Shown here: in pieces, positions 1 through 12,095 of the stretch
Numbering within the stretch: the stretch's first letter is position 1
How the letters are laid out: the number at the start of each line of letters is the position of its first letter
Assembly: GCA_946406115.1 (NCBI GenBank)
Contig: OX291544.1
Span: 25,871,521 to 25,935,520 of the forward strand
Length of the DNA stretch: 64,000 nt
Direction of reading: 5' to 3'
Source: Apoda limacodes
Taxonomy: Eukaryota > Arthropoda > Insecta > Lepidoptera > Limacodidae
Made by a program: the position numbers and the translations under genes
The notes under the pieces: model-generated
Database searches by the model: none
The model's input: the letters and a program-made list of their open reading frames with translations, nothing else
Told to the model about the DNA's origin: nothing

Positions 1-165
1 ACATCAGCAACTGTACGTGTGAATTTTGCAAAATCGTTTATTGGTGCTCACCTGCGTTATCACGGCAACCTTTGAGCAAAATTCCTCTCGTCTCAGTAGT
101 TTTGGCTGTGCGTTGATATATGAGTCATTCAGTTTATTTCTTTATATGAACACATAATTATTAAC
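1..165 (+). repeat. 3' end of a lepidopteran retroposon ('gctgtgcgttgatatatgagtca' family)
   Basis: The stretch ends with a GGCTGTGCGTTGATATATGA motif followed by a TCAGTTTATTTCTTTATAT tail. The same tail closes the longer copy at 9869-10275 (GGCTGTGCGTTGATGAATTA, then TCAGTCAGTTTGCTC). The window starts inside the element, so only the 3' part is visible. No coding capacity is seen. I recognise the motif as common in Lepidoptera but do not assign a family name. Confidence 0.6.
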
Positions 166-284
166 ACTTAAATATTTTATTTAAGTATAAAATATTCTCA
201 CAAAAAAATACCCAGGAGTCTAATTATAACAGCAAAATGTGAATAGAGAGTGAGAGATGCAGAGCAGCAGTATTTAGATTTTTT

Positions 285-643
285 GAAGTGAAAACTTCTT
301 TAGCGGCGTTGTGCACTTTTTTTGGTATGGGTAAAAAATGATAAACTCGCGTCTGGTCACGTGTCCTAATCGTGGAAATTCGTAAGACGGAAACCGTAAT
401 GCCACGCCTATTATATTTTTTATTTTTAGTGTTCGCGATTATGAGTAGTACAGGGAGGTTGGATATTGAATTTTAATTCTATGACAGATTGTGATGTCAA
501 ATATACTACGTCAAAAAAGTAAATAAACAAACATTATTATTTCTTGACAATGTCAAAGGCATGTCTTGTGACATATTTGAGTGTTAAGCGCGAATCGTGT
601 GTAAAGGTTTTCACTTCTGCCGGCACTCCCGGAGTGCAACTCG
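285..643 (+). mobile_element. Foldback-type repeat, copy 1 (GAAGTGAAAACTTC family)
   Basis: The copy starts with GAAGTGAAAACTTCTTTAGC and ends with TTTTCACTTC, then a small perfect palindrome around CACTCCCGGAGTG. The 5' and 3' ends therefore contain short inverted copies of GAAGTGAAAA. Two further copies lie on the minus strand at 21438-21795 and 36529-37060, sharing blocks such as CACGTGTCCTAA, GGATATTGAATTTTAATTCT and GTCAAATATACTACGTCAAA. The small ORFs inside are not shared between copies and are not genes. Non-autonomous DNA element or SINE-like retroposon is undecided. Confidence 0.65.
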
Positions 644-1916
644 TTTTTTTTTTTAAATGTATCCAGTTTGAGTGTATTCGTTCTCGTAGCCTGGCATTTT
701 TGTATTTGTTTAATTTTGACATATAACTAACACATACACTGATCTGGTCCTAAAGTAGGAAACCCTATATCATGGTGATCTGAACCGAATGAAATTTAAT
801 TAAATTTAAAAAGGAGCAATTCCAATTGCGCCACCAAAGCAGTCAATAATCTTATTTCCTTGGGTAGGTACAAGTCCAAGTCTATTGTAATTAACCTTTT
901 GTAAATCACGATGAACCGTTAACCACAGTCATATTTTTTTGTAGTTTATAACAAAATAAGCTAAAGTTTTTGTTTCGTTCACAGTAACTATTTTCTGTTT
1001 CGGTACAATATTTCTGAAACAACAAGGAAATAAATGGTCTTTCAGTGATGGCCTAAAAGTCACCTAAACTTTTATAAACTTTCTAGACATTTTAAAAAAT
1101 AACTGTTTATTTTATCCACCTACAACGTACACAAAACAACATAGTGGACGCTATCGATCGACCTACTTATATAATTTTCTTTATTTATTGCCAAGACATT
1201 TTATGTTTTAGGGTTCGGAAGAGAAAAAAAAACGGAACCATCGAACATGTTTCCGCTTATATTTTAGTCATATTTGTTCGTAATCATGGGACGTAGAAAA
1301 GTGAAGTTTTTTACTTATCTACACATATCTGTACCTTTAAACTGTCTTGATGTTTTAAAAGCAGATACAGTAAACTTAGTTACAGGCGGATAATATAACT
1401 ACCATAGACAGCGAACTGGACATCGCATTTCCTAGCTATCTGTTAAAAAAATGTCTTGTGTAAAAATACTGGGGAAATACAAACTACTGGCAAGTTATTA
1501 TTAATTTTTTGAGTGAGTCAATTCTTTAAATATATTACTTAAGAAAAAAAAGTTACTTTTTTTAAGCAAAACCTGTAAAAAGTTTAAACCAAATTTTGTG
1601 TTTGCAACATTTTTGGCAGCCGAATAAGCACTTTGTAAAAGATGAACATTTTAAATATGCATGAGGAAGTAGTGCACACTAGTTTAATTTGAATTTCAAC
1701 GTTCACTTTTACCAAGTGTAACGGGCTTTTGTCTGAAATTGAAATAAAAAAAGGTGTATCTAAAAAGTTACCTAAAAATGTGACTAGAGTTATGCCAAAA
1801 ATATTGTGTAAGGAAACGTCTTTAAACTACTGTAAAAGATTGAAACTCTAAGGTTTGGCTTTGCGAATAGTGACGCCCAAATTATACTTGATATTATGAT
1901 AAAAGATAAAAAAAAA
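644..1916. other. AT-rich stretch without recognised genes
   Basis: No ORF of interest and no RNA gene seen. A short 'ttttagggttcgga...aaacggaacc' fragment near 1205-1245 resembles the end of the GTGCGAG repeat family and may be a tiny relic of it. Confidence 0.5.
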
Positions 1917-2636
1917 GTGCGAGTCGGACTCGCGCAGGAAGGGTTCCGTACCATTATCTATAAAAACCACAAAAAAATTACGTTTTTGGTATGGGAGCCA
2001 GGAGGAGTATTAAATGTTTGTTATATTTTAATTCAGTATATTTTTAAAGTGAATATATAACTAAATATTCTGTGAATATTTCAAGAGTCTACCTGTTTAT
2101 ACCTGTTATTTACTTTTCCAAGTATATTTTTAACTTGGTCGACTATTACTCGTTAGCCTGTAAAGTGTTCTTACCCTTGATAGTTTTCCTTTTTAATTCA
2201 TTATATGCACTACCACCGTAATTTGTTTACATTTCCAAATTTTTCGCTTTTTTTTTCGCTTTCGCTGGTAGAACACTTGACTCTAACAAAAATTAGTTCT
2301 TTAAAGTTTAATGTTTCGCAAACGGAGCCCTAAATCGAAAAATTATCTTTGCATACCACCAATGTTTTTGGAATTCTTATCCAACGATACCTCACACGAT
2401 GGGGTAGACGAGAAAATAAATTACGTCCCCATTTCACTTGCAGGGGAGGCACTCTAAAAAAATTTTTTCAAAGATTTTATTCTACCACTTTGTCGGCTTG
2501 ATCAATGTGTATATCCCTGCCAAATTGCAGCTTTCTTGTATAAGTAGATTTTGAACTAAGCCGCAGACAGACGGGCGGACAGACGGACATGGCGAAACTA
2601 TAAGGGTTCCTTGTTGACTACGAAACCCTAAAAAAA
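1917..2636 (+). repeat. GTGCGAGTCGGACTCGCGC-family repeat, near full length
   Basis: It begins GTGCGAGTCGGACTCGCGCA, runs into AGGGTTCCGTACCATTA, carries a GACAGACGG-rich block near 2570-2590 and closes with CGAAACCCTAAAAAA. Other copies in the window: 12096-13100, 23311-23570 (minus), 45129-45536 (minus), 60919-61462, plus fragments at 43205-43335, 44535-44672, 57867-57920 and 61672-61768. The head and tail are characteristic of an abundant lepidopteran retroposon. No coding region. Confidence 0.75.
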
Positions 2637-2970
2637 GATATTTGTAATACAGGATAAAAGACTAACAGAGCGTTATGCTTTGTACATTTCTAGATTTCTC
2701 ATTAAAAACTGCAAAATTCAATAATGTATTATTTTTAAATTTACTTTAAAAAGTATATTATTTATGAATCACGTTTGGTAGTTTTCCAAATTTACACATT
2801 ATGGATGTAAACCAAACTAGATTTTTTTTTGATATGTATACAACACCTAAATCTTATGTATTTGGATAAGATGATTCTGATATTTCAAATAATAACAAAT
2901 TTTAGCCAGCCATTATTTTTTTAACTTTAAGTTCCGCTATACAACCCGTTGATTTAGTGTTTTCACTTAA

Positions 2971-3468
2971 GGCTGCGGTATATGCTAGAGCGCGAAAATA
3001 CGCCGTTTTTGTGCAAATTTTGTGGCTAAACTATTGCATCTAAAGGATTGAAAAAAATATATGTTATACAACTGGCTTTTGTCTAGTGCAATACCTTACT
3101 GAATGATTTTCATTTATTGTATTTAATGCAATAAAAAATCTGGAAGTGACCATTGTTTCAACACTTGTGCAAATTTTTAAAGCGTGTTTTGCATTTGTTT
3201 GTAATGAACGTTGGTTAAATAATTAGAATAGCTTATTATCTAGTGCCTGGACTCTAAGTTGTAGCAAAAGTCAATAAATGTGACTACAAAACGGTTATAA
3301 CGTTAATTCCATACAAAAAATTAAAAGTTTCGAGGCGTCATTACGGTATACATTACTTAAGAAGTATATCTTAAAGTAATGTATATGACATTATCTAATG
3401 ATTTATAGTGCATTTACATACACAACGTTAGAATTACAGAAATTAGCTTTCTGGCCTATATCGCCCTC
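2971..3468. mobile_element. TTAA-flanked MITE, copy A
   Basis: A 498-bp element bounded by TTAA at 2967-2970 and 3469-3472. Its ends are roughly inverted: the right end read in reverse is GAGGGCGATATAGGCCAGAA and the left is GGCTGCGGTATATGCTAGAG. A colinear copy B, also with TTAA at both ends, lies at 13533-14053. Shared internal blocks include AATACGCCGTTTTTGTGCAA and AATCTGGAAGTGACCATTGT. TTAA target duplication is the signature of piggyBac-type transposition, so a non-autonomous piggyBac-like element is the natural reading. There is no transposase in it. Confidence 0.7.
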
Positions 3469-3472
3469 TTAA

Positions 3473-4477
3473 CTGATTTTTCATTAGACCTTAAATAAAT
3501 TTAATACAGGACATATGGTTTTAAGATGTTTACGATTTATGAAGGCTAACGTAGTAATAGAGTAGATACTATGCACATCACTTATTGTACCTGCTTATAA
3601 TTTTCAGTATAATATACTTTTATTTTCAATCAATCATGGGAAATTTTTTGACAGCAAAGTTTCAATAAATTTATATAAAAAAGCAGCAGATCAGAACTAT
3701 AAGAAAATCAGGAAATCTCGTGGGAAAAATTAGGAGATCTGGCAACATTGTATTGGTCACGTAACTGACACGACAGTACATCATCATCCGATACAGAATG
3801 AGATCAAAATATGCAACTCGACAAAGATGAACGGCGATATGGTTTTTTTAGAGTGACGTCAAGGGGTCTTATCCCAAAGAAAACAGAAATGATTTAAATT
3901 CATATCAATAGATGGCGTTGTGTGTATCGATTTGTTATTTAGGTTGTTGATTTAATGAAAAAAAAAATTAACGGACCGTTATTGATTTAATATCAAAATG
4001 TCCCTTAAGCTAACAAAAATGAAGTATTGGGCGCCTTTATTAAATTTTCGAAATTTTACATAAATTGAATAAGGTCGTTGTACTTTAAGCGGTAATAAAT
4101 TGAACTACGTGCCGGTTTAGTTAATAAATTTTAACTATTGATTGAAAGATGACGCTGTACGCATGTTCTGAGTTTGACAGCGACACACAACGGTGTCACT
4201 GAATAATATGAATAGGTGTACTTACCCACCAAATATAAAAAAAATTGTTTGGTATAAACCCACTTAAATACTTAGATATATTATAAAACAAACGCACGCA
4301 AGCGTGAACTTCAATTCAGTAGAATTTGTTTCTTTTAAATTTATCCTGGGCCGGATGCGTCAAGTTCTTAAAAAAATGTTTTGTGAAAAGGATAGCTCAC
4401 TTTTAAAGAACAGCATGCCATCGCACAAGTGGCTACTTTAGATGAGAAAACACTTCAGATAATAGCGCTTACATTTT
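3473..4477. other. No recognised feature
   Basis: About 1 kb of AT-rich sequence in which I see no coding, RNA or terminal-repeat signal. Confidence 0.45.
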
Positions 4478-4650
4478 TAACCAATTTAAAAAAGGGAGTT
4501 TCTCAGTTTCACCCGTATGTTTGTATGTATGTTTGTCTGTGATTATGTCGCGTTTGGCTGGACCGATTTTGATACGGTTGTCAGAAAAGTATTTGTTACA
4601 TTCTGGAGAAGGTTTTGGTATACAACAAATGGACACCCCGAGACATCGTC
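4478..4650 (+). repeat. 'AAAAAAGGGAG' retroposon head, diverged copy
   Basis: Starts ACCAATTTAAAAAAGGGAGT and continues with GTATGTTTGTATGTATGTTT and a GGCTGGACCGATTTTGAT block, the usual order in the lepidopteran GACTTCAAAAAAGGAGGAGG family. Strongly diverged. Confidence 0.5.
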
Positions 4651-4919
4651 GTTTGCATCGATCCGTTAATAATTAAGCGATGCATTAGTTTACCTCTACC
4701 GATTTTTGACAAAATTCTAGTACACCTACGAGCAAAAACTAGTTAGTCACTTACATAAACGACGATATTTCATAAACTAGCAAATCAGAAAGTAGGTATA
4801 TTAAAACTAGTTTTATTTTACTCATATATAATTAAATACGCTTTAATCTTTCTTTGACTTCACAGATATCATGAGTTGTTTAGGAAATATATTATCGTCT
4901 ATTTAAGTGACTAGTTATT

Positions 4920-5115
4920 AATCGACTTCAAAAAAGGAGGAAGTTCCTCAGTCCTCGAAATCTTTTATTATGTATGTTTTTCGATTACTCGAAGTCGCCT
5001 TGACCGATTCGGAAAATTCTTGTTGTTTTGAAAGAGTATATTTCCCAGATGGTCCCAAGGCCATCAGGTCAGGATATAATGATGGAATCCTGGAGAAATC
5101 GAGGGAACTCAAATT
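4920..5115 (+). repeat. GACTTCAAAAAAGGAGG-family retroposon copy
   Basis: Begins ATCGACTTCAAAAAAGGAGG, then TATGTATGTTTTTCGATTAC and CTTGACCGATTCGGAAAATT, the standard order of this repeat family. Other copies: 4478-4650, 45581-45750 and 53015-53105 (minus). Confidence 0.6.
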
Positions 5116-5164
5116 TTTATAGGCACACTGTAAGAGAAACTAAGACAATAGGTCACTTAAAAGT

Positions 5165-7057
5165 AGGAAGCTGACCATCCGGCCACTTTCGTAGTCGGCG
5201 ACAAGTTGGCGACTATTCGGCAAAGAGCGCCGACTAGGACTGCGACTGGGAGGAATTGTCTGTGGTCGAACATTTAATCATAGAACCTAGCTGAGGTATC
5301 AGGGTTGGTTGACATTATTGGTTGTTCATAATCGTTGTATTTACTGTTTTTCCCTGCCCACCATGAGAAATTATCATTAGGCACTGCTTACACTTGATTA
5401 TAAGGAAATCATCGTTCAATTGTTCTAAAAAAAATCAATACACGAAACTTTCTATTACACAAATAAACGAACGAACGAACGAACGAACGAATAAACGAAA
5501 TAAACAATACGAAGTCACAGATTATATAATACTATACCTATTTAGGCGAAGTAAACAAAACATGTTTTGTTCGACCCGCTTGCTGGCGGCGGTTGCGACT
5601 TGAAGTCAGTGATTCTAAATTTGGCAGTCGGATAGAAATGCATACGTATAGCATAGGTAAATGTTGCTTACTAGACCCCCTAACCACGTGACTGAATAAC
5701 CCACCAGACTGATAGCTTAGAACAACGTTTCAAGAATCATACCTAAACTGGTAGTGTTTTCAACTGACACATTTAGTAAATTAAATCCCTCAGTTCAATG
5801 TACGGAGCTACCCCTAAATATTTTTTCTTAATTTCATTAATCAATAACGCTGTGACATACGGATAGACGGAAGTATATGATGGATTTATAAGGGACCTTT
5901 TTGCCATTTAATTCGTATTCAGTAGGGAGGTACCAATAATATAATTATGCATATACATTAATATATGCATGTTTATATGTAACATTATTATCGTAGGTAC
6001 CTTCCTACGTACCTACGTTTTTTAAGATTCACCTTCCTATTGTAATTATTTAGCCAACTAAGAATAAAAAAATATAGGTATTTACCTGTCAAGATCTTTT
6101 AGGTCTGTAAAAAGGAAATTTCCTTTTCGTGTCAGTGACAGGTCTTGTGCTTGTAGTAGTGCTCTCGCTAGCGCCGGTTGATTGAAGCTGTCAGTCTGTA
6201 GGTCATGTGCCCTAACCAAATGTGAATTTCGACGATAGCTACGTTATTTTACGGAGTCACAGGCAAAAGCTAGTAAAAAATATCTCAGGAGTTTTAGATA
6301 TCTACCTAAACATTCAACCACCTTTCGGTCTCCTTCGTATTATTACATATATGTATGATAATACGAATTCATTTTAATCTCAACACCCACTAAATACTAG
6401 CTACTAACACAAAAACATAGGATTTTAAAAAAAGAATTTAATCACAAAACATCTGTCATTAAATAATAATTTAACTTTTAGGTTTTTTACATCCCTGCGT
6501 TTGGTGAGAATCTTTTCATTAATATAGTATTTTAAATTATAAACCAGCCCAAAAACTTGTTATAAAATGTTATGCCCCTAAAATATTTTTTAAAATTTCA
6601 TTTGTGATTTTCATATACCTACACTTAAAACTAATTAAACCCACCTTTTGGCCCTCTTATTTCGTACTTGTAAAAAGCTTCCATCATTACATACTTTTAA
6701 TCTTAAACCTTAATACCAAATTTCCTGTAAATTACCTGACGCAAAGGGAATTCGGTAGAAACTTTTAAACACCTTTGACCCCGTAATCCGTACCTGTTGT
6801 AAAAAAATATAACGAAAAAAATGTACTGCTCCCAACGGTAGCGTTTTAGCTTTCGATTATAATTTTATTATATACCCACCTACTTTTACATATTTATACC
6901 TAAATTTCGGATCGTTGCCGATTGGTTATAAAAATACTGTAAAATAATAGGTAGGTATTTATTTTCATGACATATTAAACGTTTTAAATTTGAATAACTA
7001 GTTGAAAAAATCTTATTTACTACTAACTACTAACATTACCTAGATAATATTTAATTG
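5165..7057 (+). repeat. Inverted-repeat pair, arm 1 (long form)
   Basis: Three colinear blocks of this arm (5168-5208, 5894-5909 and 5983-7057) match, in reverse orientation and high similarity by eye, the uninterrupted arm 2 at 14917-16093. Arm 1 carries about 685 bp (5209-5893) and 73 bp (5910-5982) that arm 2 lacks. The longer segment contains the ACGA microsatellite. No target duplication is visible at the edges of those extra segments, so they may be deletions in arm 2 rather than insertions here. I do not recognise the underlying element, and only short ORFs are present. Arm 2 contains a retroposon-like AGCTTTTGCCCGTGACTCCG piece which is also present here in reverse. Confidence 0.75.
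5462..5505 (+). repeat. (ACGA)n microsatellite
   Basis: Six to seven tandem ACGA/CGAA units followed by imperfect AAACGAAATAAAC. It lies in the part of inverted-repeat arm 1 that is missing from arm 2. Confidence 0.9.
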
Positions 7058-7661
7058 ACTAAAATCTCAGAGCTTATTGCGGGGGGCAAATTTATGGAAT
7101 TGCAACTCTCCTCTTAAGACCTTTTACTAAATCTTGAGAGGTAAAATGTACTTCAATTTACATTTACGTTCTCCACCATCTATTGACTTCATAGAACCAG
7201 TTATAAGTATAACAACAGTAAGTATTCAACGAGAAAAACTAGATGTCGTTAGCTAATATTTTCGACCCGCTGCTACTTACGGCATCTAGCGGCTAAACAA
7301 AAAAGCCCGAAAAATAGCCCGAGTTACGGCAATCCCATTTCATTGTATGGGATGAGGTATCTGTACTATAATAGTATTATATAATCTGAGTATTATATAA
7401 TCTGTGACTCGTATCACTCTCCGGAAGAGAAAATCATGTTTTCTTAGATCATGATGCACGATGAACGTGCAATATAAATCTTTAGAATAAAATATTTTTA
7501 TTACAAAACAGAAAGCCTTTTTACTTGATTTTTATAAGTAATTTAACTCTGATCTGGTAGGTGTCTAAATTGTTGCCAGTTTTAATAAAAAAAAAAACAA
7601 ATATTTTTAATTTATTTGTATTAAATTTTAAAATGAAAAAAAATCCTTGTAAATTATTTAT
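7058..7661. other. No recognised gene; short local direct repeat
   Basis: AT-rich. Around 7378-7406 the motif AGTATTATATAATCTG occurs twice in tandem. Nothing else seen. Confidence 0.45.
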
Positions 7662-7962
7662 TACTAGCCAGCGGCTCCACCCGCACTAAATTTTATTATC
7701 GGAGTGAGATTCTGTTCTCCTTGATTTAAACTTATACAATAAACTTCAGCTGTAGTTCAAGTTGAATTCGGTTATTATATTATATATATTATATTATAAC
7801 ACTTTTCCTGCGGTAAATTTTGCGGGATAAAAAGTTGCCTATATTATCTGTCTTTGCAACTATGTATCTCTGTGCCAAATTTGAGCTTAATTGGATGCTC
7901 CATTGCGGCGTCATTGAGTAATAAACATACACACAACTTTACCATTTATAATATAAGTAGGA
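7662..7962 (+). repeat. GCCCGCGGCT...TATAATATTAGTA family copy
   Basis: Starts ACTAGCCAGCGGCTCCACCC, includes GCGGGATAAAAAGTTGCCTA and CTGTGCCAAATTTGAGCTTA, and ends CATTTATAATATAAGTAGGA. This order of blocks is shared by copies at 8277-8516 (minus), 18470-18722, 27648-27945, 28028-28256, 35412-35590, 38958-39145 and 47066-47205 (minus). An AT-only palindrome (7775-7800) interrupts it. Confidence 0.65.
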
Positions 7963-8276
7963 AAGGATGCTAAAGCTAAGGGAACAACACTTGCATGATA
8001 CAGTGTCAATATTAAACATTAATTAAGAATGATATTGTCTTACGGAGTTTATCCATCCATTGTAAAGGAGAGCACGTTTTAGTTTTAAGAATCGTTTTCT
8101 TGTCTACTTATGTAATAATTATCTCTTGAAAGTGTCTATGGATTTTTATATATAGAGTTAGGGTATCTCAAAAGTAAGGTGATAAATCAGTTAGTCACTT
8201 TTCCCTGATGGGGTGGTCAGAGGGTCAAGTCTTCGTTATATCTGCCTGTCGCCGATTTAGTCCTTAATAAGTATAA

Positions 8277-8516
8277 TCCATACTAATATTATAAATGCGA
8301 AAGAAACTCTGTCTGTCTATTTCCTCTTCACGCTTAAATTGCTGCGCCGATTATGATGAAATTGGGCATAGACATAATTTGAGTCTGGGGAAATGACATA
8401 CGTTACTGGAAAACGTCAAGTGTGAGTCAGTTTCTATCTATAATTGAGGAGTTTCCGTTGAAATCCTACACCGATAAACAAATTTAGAGCGGGTGAAACT
8501 GCGGGCAAAAGCATAT
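8277..8516 (-). repeat. GCCCGCGGCT...TATAATATTAGTA family copy, minus strand
   Basis: Reads in reverse: ATCCATACTAATATTATAAA is the 3' end, GCTGCGCCGATTATGATGAA the conserved middle, and CGGGTGAAACTGCGGGCAAA the 5' end. Confidence 0.7.
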
Positions 8517-8911
8517 AAGCCTGTCATCTGATTACTTCTCTAGGCAGGCGATTTGGTGATCTTACAGAGTTATGCCCAGAAAAGTGTGCTGTTGCCCATG
8601 TTTTATGAACCCGCGGTAAGAAATCCATCGATCTTTTATAAAACCTTGTAGTACTCAACCCCAAACATAGACCTAAATTTGAAGCTGAAACAGGTTATGC
8701 TCGTGTTTTACAGCCCTAAAAAGTTAAGAGGAATAAGCATAAGAATAAAAAATACCTGCAAATCAAAACATATCTTTACATGGTTTGCATCTTGTAATTA
8801 GGTCGAGTATTGATCAGTTAAGCGAAGTGTGTTTATATGTAATAGATAAAAAAAAAAAAAGCAAGTACTGTATATTGGGATATGTTTTCAACAATTGATC
8901 GAAATGATGCC

Positions 8912-9185
8912 CACGGCTACTTTCTACCATCGCACCGCTTGCCATCGGCAGGGAATACATCCTTACACATTAGAACCAAAATGGTCACATACAGTTCGGT
9001 TTCAGAGAAACTTCCTTCCGCAACTGCTTAAGTTGTAGAATCAGCTCCCTTCCAAGGTTTTCTAAGGACTACAGTATGGGGTTCTTCAATTAGATTTTTG
9101 AAAGGTTGGAACGAGCGAGTGATGCCCCAGGTGTTGCAAGCGTCCAAAGGCTGCGGTCACCGCTTATTATCGATGGATCGTTAGC
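8912..9185 (+). pseudogene. LINE C-terminus and 3' UTR fragment
   Basis: The sequence TACTTTCTACCATCGCACCG through CACTTACACATTAG-like and AACTTCCTTCCGCAACTGCT to GGTGTTGCAAGCGTCCAAAG is the degenerate end of a lepidopteran non-LTR retrotransposon ORF2 plus 3' UTR (conserved residues read roughly as F-L-P-S-H-R-L-P near the start). It is broken by stops and lacks reverse transcriptase. A second, shorter tail with the same GGTGTTACAAGCGTCCATAG...poly(A) end lies at 46709-46796. Confidence 0.5.
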
Positions 9186-9868
9186 TCTTTGACTTAAGAC
9201 TTAGATTTTTTTAAATGATTAATATAGTCAAAATTAGCAAGTTTAAAATTTTAAGTAACGTGCTAAAGTGAACCTTATTGCTACTGAAATATGGTGGTTT
9301 TAAATTACACAGCTGTTGCTGGAGAGGAACGTTTTAAATTAGCTCTACATTATTCTAAGTTGTAAGTCAATTACAGCAACAGTGATAAACTTAATTACTG
9401 AAAGATCTATGTCCTTAATTAAGGTTACAAACTGACTGGAAACAGAATTAAAGATCTTTGTTAAAATCGTTTTTTAAATATATTATTAAATCTCTGTTTC
9501 AGAACATTCAAAATTATTGTTATTTGATTATGTATATGTTTTAAAGAAAATATATATCTACATGTATATTATCTTTATTTAGGCAACAGTCAAATACATA
9601 ATGAAATATTTAACCAGAGATATAGGGAACTTATTTAGTTGTCCTATTTCCTAGCCAGAGTCCAAATGTGAAAAAAGGCCGCAGGATCGCTTTATCTCTT
9701 ACTAAAGGATAGTTAATTTTGTAAAGCTATTGCGTACTCCATAGGAAATATAATACTAAGATTTTGTAGACTCTTAAGTGCCACATAAAAAGTACAAAAC
9801 TAATGAAAGAGGATAGAGTAGAACTCATATAAATGAATCAATATAATCAGATCTGCTTTATGTCACGA
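9186..9868. other. No recognised feature
   Basis: AT-rich, no coding or repeat signal that I can support. Confidence 0.4.
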
Positions 9869-10275
9869 TAACTAGCTGATTCCCGTGACTTCGTGCGGGA
9901 AGTGTACACTTCGTGTGGATTTCTGGAATAAAGGAGTTTTTGATTTCTTATGGTTTCACCTACAAAAATATCGTTTCTCATACGAATTTTACATCACCTA
10001 TTTTGCCCTTTACCGTAATGTTTTCCAAACAATGCAGCAGTACAATCTTAATTTTCAACCTCAACGGTATAATACAAATTTTTATGCATTAAGTTTCAAG
10101 AATTACGTATTTCCATACAAACTTTTAAGTTCCATTTTACCCTCTTAGGGTATGAAAGTTCATTTTTTTAGAACTCACCTACTTTATAACAGACACCTCT
10201 TTGCAAATTCGAGTCCATTGGTTTAGGCTGTGCGTTGATGAATTAGTCAGTCAGTTTGCTCTTTTAAATATATGA
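9869..10275 (+). repeat. Retroposon, longer copy of the 'gctgtgcgttgat' family
   Basis: Begins ACTAGCTGATTCCCGTGACT and TCGTGCGG, continues with TTTCCATACAAACTTTTAAG and CCATTTTACCCTCTTAGGG, and ends GGCTGTGCGTTGATGAATTA plus a TCAGTCAGTTTGCTC tail. The 87-codon open frame at 9885-10148 falls wholly inside and I take it as chance. Confidence 0.6.
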
Positions 10276-11429
10276 GTAGATTACCTATTAAAGATTTTAC
10301 AGTAAAGTTACAAGTAGCGCACATCTGAGGCTGAATCTTTGCACAAACATTTTTGGACTTATTTCAAAACAGATATTTGAGTATGATACGATTGAAGCTA
10401 TTTAAGCACCGGCATAAAATACTAGCCAAAAGTGCGTTAGGTATGACCTAAAACTACCGTACACAAATAACCCAATATTAACTATAATATAATCTGTAAC
10501 CTTTTATAGCACCTAAATGACATGATTACTCGTTGCAAATTTTGCAGAGACGCATCTTTATGTGATTCATAGTACAAGGTTCGCTACCCTTGTCGATACT
10601 CTTGATGGCTGTAAAGTTGTTGGGACTTGTGAAACATACACTGGGCAACACCCACACTTTTGTTTACCCTCCCGGTAGTATAATAAATTCGATTTGACGA
10701 ATATCGAGTCGTCTCCTTCTTCTTCTTTCAGCCTATCATTTATTATTATTCCTTAAAATACGAGCGTTTTAGGTTACAGCGCCAGTTGTCTTTTTTTGGG
10801 GTAAATGATTGGGGGATCTGTGCTGGGAATTGCTAGCATCACTTGCTCAGTCGTGACCTTGATCGCTTACATAGTCGGATCTACCCCACCGCGCCAGGGA
10901 CTACGGGACTTGTTTTTTGTTTGCCCACAATCTTTTAAAAGCCTTTTTGTCATCACTTACAACATTCATGGGAAGGATCAGAGTGGCGTTATTCTGCTTT
11001 GCTGCATAAATTAACATTGTATTAGAAAACAAATTGACTGATTCATAATGAAGGTAGTTTGAAAGCTGGTGACCCAAACGAACTTTCAAAAATCCTTTTA
11101 GGTCCTTATCCTACGGTATTCTCTTCATTAATCTGACACACACTTGACCGGTTTTTTATTTACAATTCATTACACTGAAAAAAGTGATTCGGACGAATGT
11201 GTTGAGGAATAAAAGGACATGACGTATTTAAAAGGTTTCTTTTTTTAATATCTTCCATCCTAAAACAAAATTGTGATAACAGTCACAAACTGCCTGAGCG
11301 TGAAAATTGAGAGCACGATTACTGTAAAAGAACTTTATTGGATTTGCCAACATTCTCATTCCGTCGTCTTGTCCTGTAAGTTGAGGCTTTTTGTATGTCA
11401 TAATATTAGAAATTAGCGTGTAATGGTGT
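10276..11429. other. No recognised gene
   Basis: Contains short open frames (for example 10805-11014) whose products I do not recognise and which have no supporting context. A CTCCTTCTTCTTCTTTC pyrimidine tract lies near 10711-10728. Confidence 0.4.
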
Positions 11430-11625
11430 AATGGTAACATTTGTAAAAAATATTATTATATCATACGTCATTTGTTGCTGTTGTTTAGATATCAAAAAAT
11501 ATCTGAATTCCGCAAACAATTTTTCATCCCCTGTTTTGGGGAAAATACCTATTTTTATGCACATAGCTTTAAAAAAGACGGATTCCTATACAAACTTTCA
11601 AGTCAGTCAGACAGTCAGTTTCTTC
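11430..11625 (+). repeat. Diverged retroposon fragment
   Basis: TTTTTCATCCCCTGTTTTGG, TATGCACATAGCTTTAAAAA, CCTATACAAACTTTCAAGTC and a CAGTCAGACAGTCAGTTT tail follow the block order of the 9869-10275 family, more diverged. The 82-codon frame here is not a gene. Confidence 0.4.
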
Positions 11626-11679
11626 TATAATGCCCCTGCCACATACTCATCGTGGAAAGTAGGCAGAGACGTATTGTGA

Positions 11680-11890
11680 CCACGTTACTCGTCATGCCGC
11701 ACGTCATGCTCCTCGTTTTACCCGTTGCTTCCTGTTTTGTCGGTTTTTTGGCGCGAGTATGCTAGTGTCGCTAGTACGGAGCATCGCGATTAATTGCACT
11801 GCTCAGTGAGGACAGAGAGTGCAACAATGCGGCAGCGCCAGGAGTAGAGAGGTGAGCAGCGCGAGGAGTATGGTGTGGCAGAGGGGTAAG
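11680..11890. repeat. GC-rich patch with weak dyad symmetry
   Basis: An unusually GC-rich 200 bp with CATGCCGCACGTCATGCTCC on the left and GAGGAGTATGGTGTGGCAGA on the right, which are imperfect reverse complements. It could be a small foldback element. No target duplication was found. Confidence 0.3.
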
Positions 11891-12095
11891 ATATGAATTA
11901 CGTAACCTAAATATGGGCATAATTTACTACATATTTAATTGTAATAAGCGTAAATTTAAAACTGCCACCTTAATTTTGTCCCTAGATTTGAATTTGTGCT
12001 TCAAGTACATCTCGGAACTTTTTGGAGCTAAACCCAAATACTCAGTGTCGTCGATAATTGACAATATAAGAAAATAATAATATGCAATCACAATA

